64,000 bases of DNA from Alphaproteobacteria bacterium (GCA_020632875.1 JACKET010000013.1:113750-177749); one strand, 5' to 3'; positions 1 to 8,131 are shown, numbered from the stretch's first letter. Numbers and translations: made by a program. Notes: a model not told the origin generated them from the sequence alone.

Positions 1-536
1 CGCATCTCCGCGATCTCGTAGTGCATCTGTCGATCGCGGAACGCGACGTAGCGACGGTGCTCCCTCGCGAAGTCCGAATCGGTCATCACCATCGGGCCGG
101 GCGGGCGCTCGGCCATCTCGCAGACGATGTCCTCGTCCACGTGGGCCTCCACCGTCCGGACGAGCTCGCGGAACGGTCGGTTGAACCGATGGTCTGCGGG
201 CATGGACTCGACTACGCCGAGGGAGGCGATCTCGGAGGGGAACGTGATCCCCTCGCAGACGGTGAGCTTCCGCGTCCGCAGCCACTCCTCGGAGGTGGGC
301 CAGCCCTCGAGCAGGCCCTTCTCGTACGCCCCGCACGCCTCCGGGTCCGCATCGGTCACGGCGCAGGCGTCGAGTGAATCCGTCACCGCGTCGGAGGGCG
401 CCGCGACGAGAAGGCCGAGCCCGAGGGCCGCCAACACGACGAGGGGGACCGCAATCAGGGCCTTCGGGAAGGGCCGGCGGCGCCGGAGCTCCAGCCGCGC
501 GCCCTCGTGCGTCCACTCGACCTCGTCCTCCGCCAC
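1..536 (-). CDS. Membrane-anchored protein of unknown function, 3' end cut by window edge
   Basis: The reverse strand from a GTG at 534-536 stays open to the left edge, so at least 178 residues are present and the C-terminus is missing. The start (V-A-E-D-E-V-E-W-T-H-E) is followed by a basic stretch (L-R-R-R-R-P-F-P-K) and one hydrophobic segment at about residues 28-48 (A-V-P-L-V-V-L-A-A-L-G-L-G-L-L-V-A). This fits an N-in, C-out membrane anchor. The outer part has several Cys and is charged. I recognise no family. The gene begins 4 bases after the udp stop, on the same strand, so it is probably co-transcribed with it. The start rests on this spacing; no strong ribosome site is visible. The gene is likely real, but its function is unknown. 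Confidence 0.6.
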   Translation of the reverse strand, partial: MAEDEVEWTHEGARLELRRRRPFPKALIAVPLVVLAALGLGLLVAAPSDAVTDSLDACAVTDADPEACGAYEKGLLEGWPTSEEWLRTRKLTVCEGITFPSEIASLGVVESMPADHRFNRPFRELVRTVEAHVDEDIVCEMAERPPGPMVMTDSDFAREHRRYVAFRDRQMHYEIAEM

Positions 537-540
537 GCCG

Positions 541-1335
541 TCACCACCGATGGCGTTCGTCGAGCCACTCGGGATCGATGCCGTCGATCGCGGCCACCGC
601 CACGCGGATGGCGTCGCGCTCGGCCCGCGCCTTCACGTCCAGCGCCACCGACTCGGCCTCGTCCCGCGCGGCGATCACGGCGCAGACGCAGCCCACGCCG
701 AGCCCGTAGACGCTCGCGAGCTTGAACAGCGTGCCCGACTCCATCTCGAAGTTCAGCACCCGCAGCGCCTTGTAGGCCTCGATGAGCCCGCGCCGCGACG
801 GGATGAGCGTCGGGTTGAAGGAGGTCTCGGTGCGCTCCTGCCCCTCGTAGAACGTGTCGACCGACGCCGTCAGCCCGACGTGCCAGTCGACGCCGAGCGC
901 GCGTGCCGCCTGTGTGAGCGCGAGCGTCCAGAACGGGCTCGCCGCCGCCGGGTACTCCGTGGGTGCGATGTCTTCGGCCGCGCCCTGACGGCACAGCGCG
1001 GCGCGCGAGATCACCACGCTGCCCGAGCGCACGTGGGGCTGGATCGAGCCCGTCGTCCCCACGCGCACGACGTGCCGGATGCCGACCTGGGCGAGCTCGT
1101 TCACGACGATGCTCGTGGACGGCGCCCCCATCCCGCTCGTCGCGCTCACCACGCGCCGCCCACCCGGCGTGCGCCCGATGTAGGCGTTCAGCCCGCGGTT
1201 CGTCGAGAGCTCGGCCTCGAGCGCGAGGTGGTCGCGCGCGACGCGCGACGCGCGGTCGGGATCGCCGCACAGGATGGCGGTGTCGATCCCGTCGATGTCC
1301 TCGGGCCCGAAGCCGATGTGGTAGCGCCGCGTCAT
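541..1335 (-). CDS. udp: Uridine/nucleoside phosphorylase
   Basis: Predicted cytoplasmic phosphorylase that splits uridine (or a related nucleoside) into base and ribose-1-phosphate for pyrimidine salvage. The 264 residues are close to the usual length of about 250. The start M-T-R-R-Y-H-I-G is typical of the family. Family motifs run in order: the phosphate-site G-D-P-D-R-A near residue 25, a G-T-T-G-S-I-Q segment near 92, the sugar-binding N-F-E-M-E-S-G near 195, and a late G-C-V-C-A-V-I-A strand. The N-F-E-M-E pattern with the following T-L-F-K favours uridine phosphorylase over purine phosphorylase. The next gene starts 4 bases after its stop. The exact base preference cannot be read from sequence, so family assignment is firmer than substrate. 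Confidence 0.88.
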   Translation of the reverse strand: MTRRYHIGFGPEDIDGIDTAILCGDPDRASRVARDHLALEAELSTNRGLNAYIGRTPGGRRVVSATSGMGAPSTSIVVNELAQVGIRHVVRVGTTGSIQPHVRSGSVVISRAALCRQGAAEDIAPTEYPAAASPFWTLALTQAARALGVDWHVGLTASVDTFYEGQERTETSFNPTLIPSRRGLIEAYKALRVLNFEMESGTLFKLASVYGLGVGCVCAVIAARDEAESVALDVKARAERDAIRVAVAAIDGIDPEWLDERHRW

Positions 1336-1402
1336 GGGTGTCTCCTGGGGCGCCTAGCGTAGCCCGCGCGGCCGGCGCTAACCTCGGCTCCGGAGCATAG
1401 CG

Positions 1403-2440
1403 ATGGCCCCCGACCCGCGACCCGCCCCTCCCCCACAGATCGCGAAGCTCGTCTGGTGCGAGGGCGACGAGCTGCGGGTGCAGAGCGCCCACCGCCACGA
1501 CTGGTGGTTCCTCGCGGGCCTGCTGGCGGGTCTCGTCGTGGCGTCCCTCGCTGTCGTCACCGACGGCTGCGGAACCGCCGTGGTCCTCGCGGCATTCACC
1601 CTCCCGGTCGGTGTGGTCGGCGGGTGGATGCTCGCGCAGATGCGGCGCGAGCTCATCGTCCGCGGCGGCCAGGTCCGCCTGAGCGGGCCCTTCGCGCCGG
1701 AGCTGCCCCGCCCCGAGGCCATCGTGATCGCGGGGGCCGTGGGGCGGCCGCAGGAGGTCCTGGGCGGCGTCTCCCACCGCGGAACCCGCATGGGCGCGAC
1801 GCCGCTGGCGAGCCTCGAGCTGGCCGAGCGCGGGGACGGCTGGACGCACGAGGGTGTGTCCTGGCTCGCTGCACGGCTGGCCTCGCTGCTCGGGGTGGAG
1901 GTCCTCGACGGCCGCGACGAGGCGAAGTGGCGCCGCTGGGAGCAGGACCCGGCCTACCGCGCCGAGGTCGCGTTCCGGAACGCGATCGAGGACAACCGCG
2001 AGGAGTTCGGCGCGCAGCATGCGTGGCCCGCCGTCCCCCCCGACGACCTGTCGGTCGACCTCGACGGCCTGTCCGCGATGCTGCACGACGGGTTCATCTA
2101 CGACACGGTGCTGCGCATCGACGCCCGCGACGTGTCGGTTGGCAATCAGAGCATCCGGCTGTCGCGCATCCGGGCGGCGGGCGTGATCTACGGCAAGACG
2201 CGGTCGAAGAACACGACGTACTACGGGGGCTCGCTGGTGGTGTTCGCAGACGGCGAGCAGCACGTCCTCACCCAGCTCTCGGTCGCCTCGGACGGGGGCC
2301 CGACCGCCGGAGTGCTCAACTGGGCAGCGGCCGAGATCGAGCGCCTGGCCGGCCTGGAAGCGCCCCCAGCGCGCGAGGGTGACGCATCCGACGTCCCCGA
2401 GGCCCTCCGCGCCATGCGGGGCTCGAAGCGCCCCGAGTGA
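1403..2440 (+). CDS. Two-helix membrane protein of unknown function
   Basis: A 345-residue protein with two adjacent hydrophobic segments near residues 35-53 and 60-80 and then a long soluble domain, so probably an inner-membrane hairpin with a cytoplasmic body. The first residues are proline-rich. The C-terminal half contains a compact sequence (I-Y-D-T-V-L-R-I-D-A-R-D-V-S-V) followed by an aromatic G-K-T-R-S-K-N-T-T-Y-Y-G-G segment, suggestive of a PH-like or bPH beta domain, but this is only a shape impression. It diverges from udp. Its TGA at 2438-2440 directly abuts the end of the convergent msrC gene, with no spacer. I do not recognise the family. Confidence 0.75.
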   Translation: MAPDPRPAPPPQIAKLVWCEGDELRVQSAHRHDWWFLAGLLAGLVVASLAVVTDGCGTAVVLAAFTLPVGVVGGWMLAQMRRELIVRGGQVRLSGPFAPELPRPEAIVIAGAVGRPQEVLGGVSHRGTRMGATPLASLELAERGDGWTHEGVSWLAARLASLLGVEVLDGRDEAKWRRWEQDPAYRAEVAFRNAIEDNREEFGAQHAWPAVPPDDLSVDLDGLSAMLHDGFIYDTVLRIDARDVSVGNQSIRLSRIRAAGVIYGKTRSKNTTYYGGSLVVFADGEQHVLTQLSVASDGGPTAGVLNWAAAEIERLAGLEAPPAREGDASDVPEALRAMRGSKRPE

Positions 2441-2908
2441 TCAGCGCCAGCTGCCCGGGAAGCGGCGACCGAGCTCGGCGCACAGCGTCTCGAGCATGCG
2501 CTGGTCGGCGGGACCGAAGGCATCGGGCAGGTCGGAGTCGACGTCCAGCACCGCCCTGACCTCGCCGTCGGGGCCCAGCACGGGGACGACGATCTCGGAG
2601 AGGGTCGTGCTCGAGCACGCGATGTGCCCGGGGAACGCGTGCACGTCGGGCACGAGCTGCGTGGTGCGCATGCGGGCCGCGGCGCCACACACTCCGCGCT
2701 CGAACGGGATGCGCAGGCAGCCGTGCCCGCCCTGGTACGGCCCGATGACCAGCAGCCCGGGGGCGGTCACCCGGTAGAACCCCGTCCAGTGGTAGTGCGC
2801 GAGGCCGTTGTGCAGCTCGCAGGCGACGGTCGCCATCGCGGCGATCACGTCGTCTTCGCCCTCGAGCAGCGCGAGCGCGCTGGCGAGGACCTCGTCGTGG
2901 GTCGGCAT
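2441..2908 (-). CDS. msrC: Free methionine-(R)-sulfoxide reductase, GAF fold
   Basis: Cytoplasmic repair enzyme that reduces free methionine-R-sulfoxide to methionine, recycled by thioredoxin. The 155-residue length matches the family (about 150-165). The single GAF domain has the signature W-T-G-F-Y-R at 41-46, G-P-Y-Q-G near 56, a C-x9-C pair at Cys64 and Cys74 (G-V-C-G), and Cys98 in G-H-I-A-C. The spacings (10 and 24) match the catalytic and resolving cysteines of the E. coli enzyme (84, 94, 118). The late V-L-D-V-D-S is also typical. The ATG at 2906-2908 gives the normal N-terminus. All key residues are present, so activity is likely. The neighbouring haem lipoproteins are on the same strand upstream, but no shared role is evident. 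Confidence 0.92.
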   Translation of the reverse strand: MPTHDEVLASALALLEGEDDVIAAMATVACELHNGLAHYHWTGFYRVTAPGLLVIGPYQGGHGCLRIPFERGVCGAAARMRTTQLVPDVHAFPGHIACSSTTLSEIVVPVLGPDGEVRAVLDVDSDLPDAFGPADQRMLETLCAELGRRFPGSWR

Positions 2909-2927
2909 CCGCAGAGCGTATCCGCGA

Positions 2928-3908
2928 TCAGGGCGCGAAGCAGGCGGGGTCGGGCGTCTCGGAGCAGCAGTCGCCGAGCGCGTCCATCGCCCCACCGAAG
3001 GCGGACTCCCAGTCGCTCTCGGTCGGGTAGCCCGCCACCAGGACCCCGGGGTCGCGGTGCGGCATCCAGACGCTGAGCGGCCATGCGCTGTAGGCCGCGG
3101 TGCGCAGCCCGCGCCCCCGGCCCCCCGCGACCTCGGACATGAAGCACCCGCTGTATCCGGCGGCCAGGCGATGGCAGGCCCTGCACGGCGCGGTGTCGGG
3201 GTGCACGATGTCCGGCGGCACGTGCCAGGCGCCCTGCGCGAGACGGTCTGCGCCGACGAGCCGGTACGGACGGAGCGGATCGAGCTCCGGCACGTTGCCC
3301 GCCTGATCGACCCACGGGTTGCGCAGCAGCGGGTCGTTGTCGTGGCACTCGACACACGGCGAGCCGAGCTGCTCTTCGAGGGTGTACCAGAAGGGTTGGC
3401 CGGGTAGGCCCGGAACCGTGGCCCCCGAGCCCGGATGCGGCAGGGCGACCCCGTCCGCGAAGGCGTTCGCGCGGTGCCGCGTGCTGAAGAAGCACGTGAG
3501 GCCCCCGTCGTTCGTCGCGACGACATTGATCTGGTCGAATGCCGGATCGTCGTCGTAGTTGCGACAGCCGTACACGAACGACGTGCCCGCGTCGTTCTGC
3601 TCCACCCCGATGCGCGTGCCGGCGCCGCAGCCCCCGACCGACGGACGGTCGCAGCGCGTGCCGTCCTCGAGGTCGGCCGAGCTGGCCACCGGATGGACGC
3701 CCGACGCATCGGTGACCGTGATCGGCACCTCGATGGCCGACGCGCACGAGAGGCTCGGCACGGGCCCCAGCACGGCTTCGCACGCGGCCACGTACCCGGC
3801 CATGTCTTCGAACGCGGCATCCTCGACCGGTGCCGCGGGCGGGAGCGCCGTGTCGACGGGGGATTCGAGGCCGGGTCCGGCACAGGCCAGCAGCGCGAGC
3901 AGGGTCAT
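2928..3908 (-). CDS. Secreted lipoprotein with two c-type haem motifs
   Basis: A 326-residue envelope protein. From the ATG at 3906-3908 it starts M-T-L-L-A-L-L-A-C, a very short lipoprotein signal with lipidated Cys9, so it is probably anchored in a membrane facing the periplasm or surface. It carries two C-x-x-C-H haem-attachment motifs (C-V-E-C-H and C-R-A-C-H) in its C-terminal half, plus extra cysteines that could form disulfides. It may transfer electrons. An upstream in-frame start 12 codons earlier would bury the signal, so I reject it. It lies 37 bases downstream of another haem-binding lipoprotein on the same strand, so the two are likely co-transcribed. I do not recognise the domain around the motifs. 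Confidence 0.82.
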   Translation of the reverse strand: MTLLALLACAGPGLESPVDTALPPAAPVEDAAFEDMAGYVAACEAVLGPVPSLSCASAIEVPITVTDASGVHPVASSADLEDGTRCDRPSVGGCGAGTRIGVEQNDAGTSFVYGCRNYDDDPAFDQINVVATNDGGLTCFFSTRHRANAFADGVALPHPGSGATVPGLPGQPFWYTLEEQLGSPCVECHDNDPLLRNPWVDQAGNVPELDPLRPYRLVGADRLAQGAWHVPPDIVHPDTAPCRACHRLAAGYSGCFMSEVAGGRGRGLRTAAYSAWPLSVWMPHRDPGVLVAGYPTESDWESAFGGAMDALGDCCSETPDPACFAP

Positions 3909-3945
3909 CCGGCGAGGGTACGCGTGCCGTGGGCCGGCCGCCACC

Positions 3946-4377
3946 TCAGTCCTCGCAGCGCTCCCCGTCGAGCGGCGGATCGAGCTCGAAGGTGGCGTTC
4001 AGCCCGTCGGCGAGCGCCTGGACCTCATCGTCCGTGAGGCGCGCATGCTCGTGCGTCTTCAGGTAGAGCCCGAGCGGCATCTCGCCGTCGAGCAGCTCGG
4101 ACGGCGCATCCCACGCGTCCTCGTTCGGGCCGTCCCACTCCGAGAAGTTCATCTTGCAGCGTCCGCGCTTCACGTCACTGCGCACGAGGCTGTTCACGAC
4201 GGGAACGCGATGCCCGCCCTTCCAGACGGTCTCGTTGGAGTGGCAGTCGTAGCAGGCGCGTCGCGCGAGCGCTTCGGTCTCGGCGTCGATCCACTCGATC
4301 TCGCGGGTGACCGGCGGATTGTCGGGGAGCGCGCAGCCGATCGCGAGCAGGAACGGGAACAGGGCGCGGAAGGACAT
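3946..4377 (-). CDS. Haem-binding-domain lipoprotein
   Basis: A 143-residue lipoprotein. The signal M-S-F-R-A-L-F-P-F-L-L-A-I-G-C puts the lipidated residue at Cys15. The body matches the small haem-binding domain family (Haem_bd type): A-C-Y-D-C-H-S-N-E-T near residue 50, then V-V-N-S-L-V-R-S-D-V-x-x-G-R-x-x-M-N-F-S-E-W, the conserved block after the haem motif. It has one C-x-x-C-H, so one covalent haem is expected in the periplasm. It is the first gene leftward from the shared control region at 4378-4597 and lies 37 bases before the two-haem lipoprotein. Palindromes in that region suggest joint control with the rightward TIGR02147 operon. The domain call is good; the electron partner is unknown. 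Confidence 0.88.
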   Translation of the reverse strand: MSFRALFPFLLAIGCALPDNPPVTREIEWIDAETEALARRACYDCHSNETVWKGGHRVPVVNSLVRSDVKRGRCKMNFSEWDGPNEDAWDAPSELLDGEMPLGLYLKTHEHARLTDDEVQALADGLNATFELDPPLDGERCED

Positions 4378-4407
4378 CGGGACCTCTCGTCTGGAGACGC
4401 CTGATGT

Positions 4408-4421
4408 GTATCCGCGGATAC
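4408..4421. promoter_or_regulatory. GTATCC-type palindrome 1 (candidate operator)
   Basis: GTATCCGCGGATAC is a perfect 14-base palindrome in the 220-base divergent region, 31 bases upstream of the leftward haem lipoprotein. A second, closely related palindrome starts exactly 100 bases further right. A third half-site, GTATCC, lies at 4435-4440. The region is AT-rich compared with its surroundings (for example 4481-4500), as expected for promoters. The natural candidate to bind here is the adjacent TIGR02147 regulator, but this is inference. Confidence 0.55.
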
Positions 4422-4507
4422 CCACCCGTCGACTGTATCCTGGCGAACACAGGCGATCGCTGAATGCCTTGAAACCTGAAAAATCAGAGACCCTCGATGA
4501 TTCGGAT

Positions 4508-4524
4508 GTATCCCACTGGGATAC
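4508..4524. promoter_or_regulatory. GTATCC-type palindrome 2 (candidate operator)
   Basis: GTATCCCACTGGGATAC has arms GTATCCC and GGGATAC around a three-base centre, 73 bases before the ATG of the regulator gene. It shares the GTATCC/GGATAC arms with the palindrome at 4408-4421. The exact 100-base offset (about 9.5 helical turns) would put the sites on nearly opposite DNA faces. They may therefore serve the two divergent promoters separately rather than as a loop. Confidence 0.55.
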
Positions 4525-4597
4525 GTTTTCTCGATGACAGGGCGTGACGGCGGACGGGTCGGCGGTGATGTAGAGGGTGTCCACCGAGAGCCCCCCA

Positions 4598-5476
4598 ATG
4601 ACCGACACCCTCCCCAGCCCGCGTCGTTCGCGCGGAACGTGTCCCGTCGACGTGTTCCGCTACCTCGACGTGCGCCGGTTCCTGTCGGACTACTACGACG
4701 CGCGGAAGTCCGAGGGGCGCGGGTTCTCGTACCGCGCGTTCTCGCGCCGCGTGGGCCTCCGCTCGCCGAACCACCTGAAGCGCGTCATCGACGGCGGGCG
4801 TCCGCTCACCGCGCCCATGGCGGTGAAGTACGCCGAGGCCATCGGGCTCGATGGCGACGCCCACGCGTACTTCATCGACCTCGCTGCGTTCTCGCGCGTG
4901 CACACCACCGACGAGCGCAACGCCGCGTACGCGCGCCTCGTGCGCTACCGCAAGACGCGCGACGCGCACCGCCTCGACCTCGACAGCGCGCGGTACCACG
5001 GCACCTGGTACCTCCCCGCCATCCGCGAGCTGGTGAGCGTGCCCGACTTCCAGGAGGATCCGGGCTGGGTCGCCCGGTCCCTCGTTCCCCAGATCGGCCG
5101 CGCCGAAGCCGCCCAGGCCCTGTCGCTGCTGCTCGAGCTCGGCCTCGTCGAGCGCGGCGAAGACGGCGCGCTGCGCCAGACCGACGCCGTCATCACCACG
5201 GGCCCCGAGACGCGCGGCCTGCACATCGCGAACTTCCACCGCACCATGATGGAGCGCGCCGCCGACTCGATCGACCTCGTCGACCGCGCCGAGCGCGACA
5301 TCTCGTCGCTCACCTTCAGCTGCACCGAAGACGCGCTCGTCGAGGTCAAACGCCGGCTCGTCGAGTTCCGGCGCGAGCTCATCGCGCTCCTGTCGGAGTG
5401 CGAAGCGCCCGATCGCGTCGTACAGCTGAACTTCCAGCTCTTCCCCCTCTCCAGGCCTGCCCCGGAGGACGTGTGA
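4598..5476 (+). CDS. TIGR02147-family regulator
   Basis: A 292-residue protein of the TIGR02147 family, presumed DNA-binding regulators found mainly in Fibrobacter and Myxococcota. The N-terminal F-R-Y-L-D-V-R-R-F-L-S-D-Y-Y block, the helix-turn-helix-like F-S-Y-R-A-F-S-R-R-V-G-L, and the C-terminal end V-V-Q-L-N-F-Q-L-F-P-L are all family hallmarks. I prefer the ATG at 4598, which has GAGAG 7 bases upstream; a GTG at 4577 would add 7 residues. It heads a run of four genes, and its stop overlaps the next start (GTGA at 5473-5476). Two palindromes lie upstream, so it probably controls itself and the haem-protein genes on both sides. The ligand is unknown. Confidence 0.87.
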   Translation: MTDTLPSPRRSRGTCPVDVFRYLDVRRFLSDYYDARKSEGRGFSYRAFSRRVGLRSPNHLKRVIDGGRPLTAPMAVKYAEAIGLDGDAHAYFIDLAAFSRVHTTDERNAAYARLVRYRKTRDAHRLDLDSARYHGTWYLPAIRELVSVPDFQEDPGWVARSLVPQIGRAEAAQALSLLLELGLVERGEDGALRQTDAVITTGPETRGLHIANFHRTMMERAADSIDLVDRAERDISSLTFSCTEDALVEVKRRLVEFRRELIALLSECEAPDRVVQLNFQLFPLSRPAPEDV

Positions 5477-6192
5477 CCGTGAAGCTCCTGCTCCCCGCGA
5501 CCCTCGTCGCGCTGCTCCTCGCCTGCACACCCGACCCGCCTCAGGGCGTCACCGAGACCGGGAACCCCGAGCTCGACGCTCAGCTGCGTGTCACGGCCTA
5601 CAGCACGGCACCGGCGCAGGTCGGCGTCGACGCCCCGTCCGGCACCCTGTCGGTGGGCGAGGCCTGGCTCGCGATCGACCGCGTGCGCTTCGTGCGCGGC
5701 GCCGTGTGCGACGCGCCCGGCGAGATCGAGATCGACGCCGACGGCCCGTTCGTGCGCGACGCCGCCGAGCCCGTGCCCGAGCCCATCGCGGCGCGCCTGC
5801 CCTCCGACGACTACTGCCGCATCCGCCTGCGGCTCGAGCCCGCACCCACCGCGGGGCCCGCCCCCGCCGAGCTCGTCGGGCACACGGTGCTCGTGTCGGG
5901 CGTCCGCGCCGACGGCACCCCGTGGACCGCGCGGACGACCGAAGACTTCGACATCGACATCCGCGCCGCGGCGCCGATCGCGCTCGACGCAGCGTCCGAA
6001 GACCTGCTCGTCGCGCTCGACGTGGCCACGTGGCTCGACGGGATCGACCTCGACTCCGCCGTGGTCACGAACGGCGCGATCTTCATCGAGACCGGGTCGA
6101 ACGAGCCCCTGCTCGCGGCCATCGAGACGCGGCTCGAAGCCGCCTTCGAGCTCTACGACGACGCCGACGGAGACGGCGAGATCGACGACTGA
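5473..6192 (+). CDS. Lipoprotein of unknown function (E-T-G-N-P type)
   Basis: A 239-residue lipoprotein. The GTG at 5473 overlaps the regulator's TGA, and GGAGG lies 4 bases before it; a second GTG two codons later is possible. The signal L-V-A-L-L-L-A-C places the lipidated residue at Cys18. The mature protein begins with T-E-T-G-N-P-E-L-D, then a beta-rich body (G-E-A-W-L-A-I-D-R-V-R-F-V-R-G). It ends in D-D-A-D-G-D-G-E-I-D-D, an EF-hand-like calcium loop. It has no haem motif itself but sits between the regulator and a nine-haem cytochrome, so an accessory or assembly role in that complex is a guess. Family not recognised. Confidence 0.8.
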   Translation: MTVKLLLPATLVALLLACTPDPPQGVTETGNPELDAQLRVTAYSTAPAQVGVDAPSGTLSVGEAWLAIDRVRFVRGAVCDAPGEIEIDADGPFVRDAAEPVPEPIAARLPSDDYCRIRLRLEPAPTAGPAPAELVGHTVLVSGVRADGTPWTARTTEDFDIDIRAAAPIALDAASEDLLVALDVATWLDGIDLDSAVVTNGAIFIETGSNEPLLAAIETRLEAAFELYDDADGDGEIDD

Positions 6193-6288
6193 CCCGCACG
6201 CCGTGGCGTGCGTCCGACCGCTCCCCACCACCGCACCTCTCGGGCGGCGACGCACCCGTGCGCCCGAGATTCCCGGAGATTCCCCGTG

Positions 6289-7443
6289 ATGCGCCCGTTC
6301 CTCCTCCTCGCCGCCCTCCTCGCCGGCTGCGACGACACGATCTTCTACCCGCCCGCCCACGGCCGCCCCGTCGACATCGGCGACGGCGGGTGGTGCGGCG
6401 TGCGCGCCGTGCTCGCATCGAGCTGCGGCGGCTGCCACTCTGCGGCGGGCGCTGCGGGAGGCCTCGACCTCGAGACCGATCCCCACGCCGCGCTGGTCGA
6501 CGGCGGGCTCGTGGTGCCCGGGGATCCCGACGCCTCGCTCCTGCTCGCCAAGCTCGACGGCACCGCAGCCGGGGGCGCGATGCCGCCCTCCGGGATGCTG
6601 GATTCGGCCGTGCGCGACGCCTTCCGCGACTGGGTGGCCGCGGGAGCCGACGCCGACTGCTCCGATGCCCCACCCCCGATCGGCGGCGTGGGCCCGCACC
6701 CCGCGGGCTGGGCCGCGCCCGATCAGCACGGCATGGCCGCGAAGTTCCAGCAGCTCGACTGCCGGCAGTGCCACAGCGACACGCTCACCGGCGACGTGGG
6801 GCCGGCGTGCACGAGCTGCCACACGGAGGGCTGGCTCTCCGACTGCACGTCGTGCCATGGCGGGGTCGACTCCCCGTCCGGCGCGCCCCCGCAGGACATC
6901 GACGACAACGACGACCTCGCGTACTCCCCGTTCCGCCCGCACACGGCGCACCTCGCACCCGGCGCCCACGCGCCGATCGCCTGCGAGACCTGCCACCGCG
7001 TCCCGAGCTCGGCGCTCGCCGAGGGCCACGTCTTCGCCGACGGCACGCCGGGCCGCGCCGAGGTCGTGTTCACCGGGCTCGCCACGGGCGGCGCCTGGAA
7101 CGGGCAGCAGTGCACCGTCGCCTGCCACGGCAACGGGCGCGGCCCCGGCACGGTCGACCATCAGGCCGGCCCACGCCAGTGCGACAGCTGCCATCCGTTC
7201 CTGACGAGCTCCGAGGCGGCCCTCGAGAGCATGAGCGGCGAGCACCGCGATCACGTCGACGAAGGCATCCTCTGCAGCGCGTGCCACGCCGGGACCGTCG
7301 ACTCCACCGGCACGATCGTCGGCCCCGCGCAGCACGTCGACGGCACCGTCCAGCTCCAGCTCCCCGCCGGCATGACCCGCAGCGGGGGCACCTGCACCGG
7401 GACCTGCCACGGCGAGGTCCACACCGCCAATTCCTGGCTCTGA
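6289..7443 (+). CDS. Nine-haem c-type cytochrome lipoprotein
   Basis: A 384-residue lipoprotein. M-R-P-F-L-L-L-A-A-L-L-A-G-C gives lipidated Cys14, so it is anchored at the periplasm or cell surface. I count seven C-x-x-C-H motifs (CGGCH, CRQCH, CTSCH twice, CETCH, CDSCH, CSACH) and two wider C-x-x-x-C-H motifs (CTVACH, CTGTCH), giving up to nine haems. The N-terminal part resembles a mono-haem domain with a P-P-S-G-M segment that could supply the Met ligand. The rest resembles the multihaem domains of Geobacter-like outer-membrane cytochromes. The 96 bases before it hold no gene. Its likely role is electron transfer across or at the envelope. Many His outside the motifs could be sixth ligands. 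Confidence 0.88.
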   Translation: MRPFLLLAALLAGCDDTIFYPPAHGRPVDIGDGGWCGVRAVLASSCGGCHSAAGAAGGLDLETDPHAALVDGGLVVPGDPDASLLLAKLDGTAAGGAMPPSGMLDSAVRDAFRDWVAAGADADCSDAPPPIGGVGPHPAGWAAPDQHGMAAKFQQLDCRQCHSDTLTGDVGPACTSCHTEGWLSDCTSCHGGVDSPSGAPPQDIDDNDDLAYSPFRPHTAHLAPGAHAPIACETCHRVPSSALAEGHVFADGTPGRAEVVFTGLATGGAWNGQQCTVACHGNGRGPGTVDHQAGPRQCDSCHPFLTSSEAALESMSGEHRDHVDEGILCSACHAGTVDSTGTIVGPAQHVDGTVQLQLPAGMTRSGGTCTGTCHGEVHTANSWL

Positions 7444-7470
7444 AACCGACTTCCACGAAGGAGAGATCCC

Positions 7471-8103
7471 ATGCTCACGCTCCTCACCACCCTGCTCGCC
7501 ACCGCCTCCGCCGACGAGGCCACCCTCCAGACCGCGGCCAACTACACGCTCCAGCCCGAGCGCAGCCGCCTCTACGTCCTCGTGCGCTACGACCGAGGCG
7601 CGCTGATCCCGGGCCACGACCACGTGGTCGCGGCGTCCGACTTCACGGGCCACGTGACGTGGGACCCCCGCGTCCCGTCCGCCTGCGACGTGGCGATCCG
7701 CTTCCCCGTCTCGGCCCTCCAGGTCGACCCCGGCAACGCGCGGAGCTGGGAGGGCCTCGAGGGCACGACCTCCGACGCCGACAAGAGCGCCATCGCGAAG
7801 AACATGACCGGCAAGCACCAGCTCGCCGCCAGCCTCTTCCCGGACATCGCGTTCCAGTCGACCCGCTGCGAGCCCACCGAGAACGGGGCCATCGTGCACG
7901 GCGGCCTCTCGATCCACGGCGTGGACGCGCCCGTGAAGGCCCGCATGACGATCGAGGCCGACGGCGACGAGATCCACGCGAGGGGCAGCTTCACGTCCGA
8001 CCACGCGGCGTGGGGGCTGGAGCCGTTCACGGCCATGCTCGGCAGCCTCCGCAACGACGACGCGCTGAAGTTCGTGGTCTACGTGCGCGGTCAGGTGCGC
8101 TGA
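7471..8103 (+). CDS. YceI-family lipid-binding secreted protein
   Basis: A 210-residue secreted protein with signal peptide M-L-T-L-L-T-T-L-L-A-T-A-S-A. The body is YceI-like (lipocalin-type barrel binding isoprenoid or amphiphilic molecules): G-H-D-H-V-V-A-A-S-D-F-T-G near residue 48 and I-H-G-V-D-A-P-V near 148. The start is strongly supported by GAAGGAGAG just upstream. In other bacteria YceI proteins often accompany cytochromes and may carry quinone-like or polyprenyl molecules. Here it is the last gene of the cytochrome run, so a redox-carrier role is plausible but inferred. A hairpin lies immediately after its stop. Confidence 0.86.
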   Translation: MLTLLTTLLATASADEATLQTAANYTLQPERSRLYVLVRYDRGALIPGHDHVVAASDFTGHVTWDPRVPSACDVAIRFPVSALQVDPGNARSWEGLEGTTSDADKSAIAKNMTGKHQLAASLFPDIAFQSTRCEPTENGAIVHGGLSIHGVDAPVKARMTIEADGDEIHARGSFTSDHAAWGLEPFTAMLGSLRNDDALKFVVYVRGQVR

Positions 8104-8104
8104 T

Positions 8105-8131
8105 CGCTCCGTGCGCCTCTGTGACGGAGCG
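8105..8131 (+). terminator. Hairpin after yceI-like gene
   Basis: CGCTCCGT (8105-8112) pairs with ACGGAGCG (8124-8131) across an 11-base loop, starting 2 bases after the stop codon. There is no following T-run, so it may be a pause or end-protecting stem rather than a classical intrinsic terminator. Confidence 0.45.
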
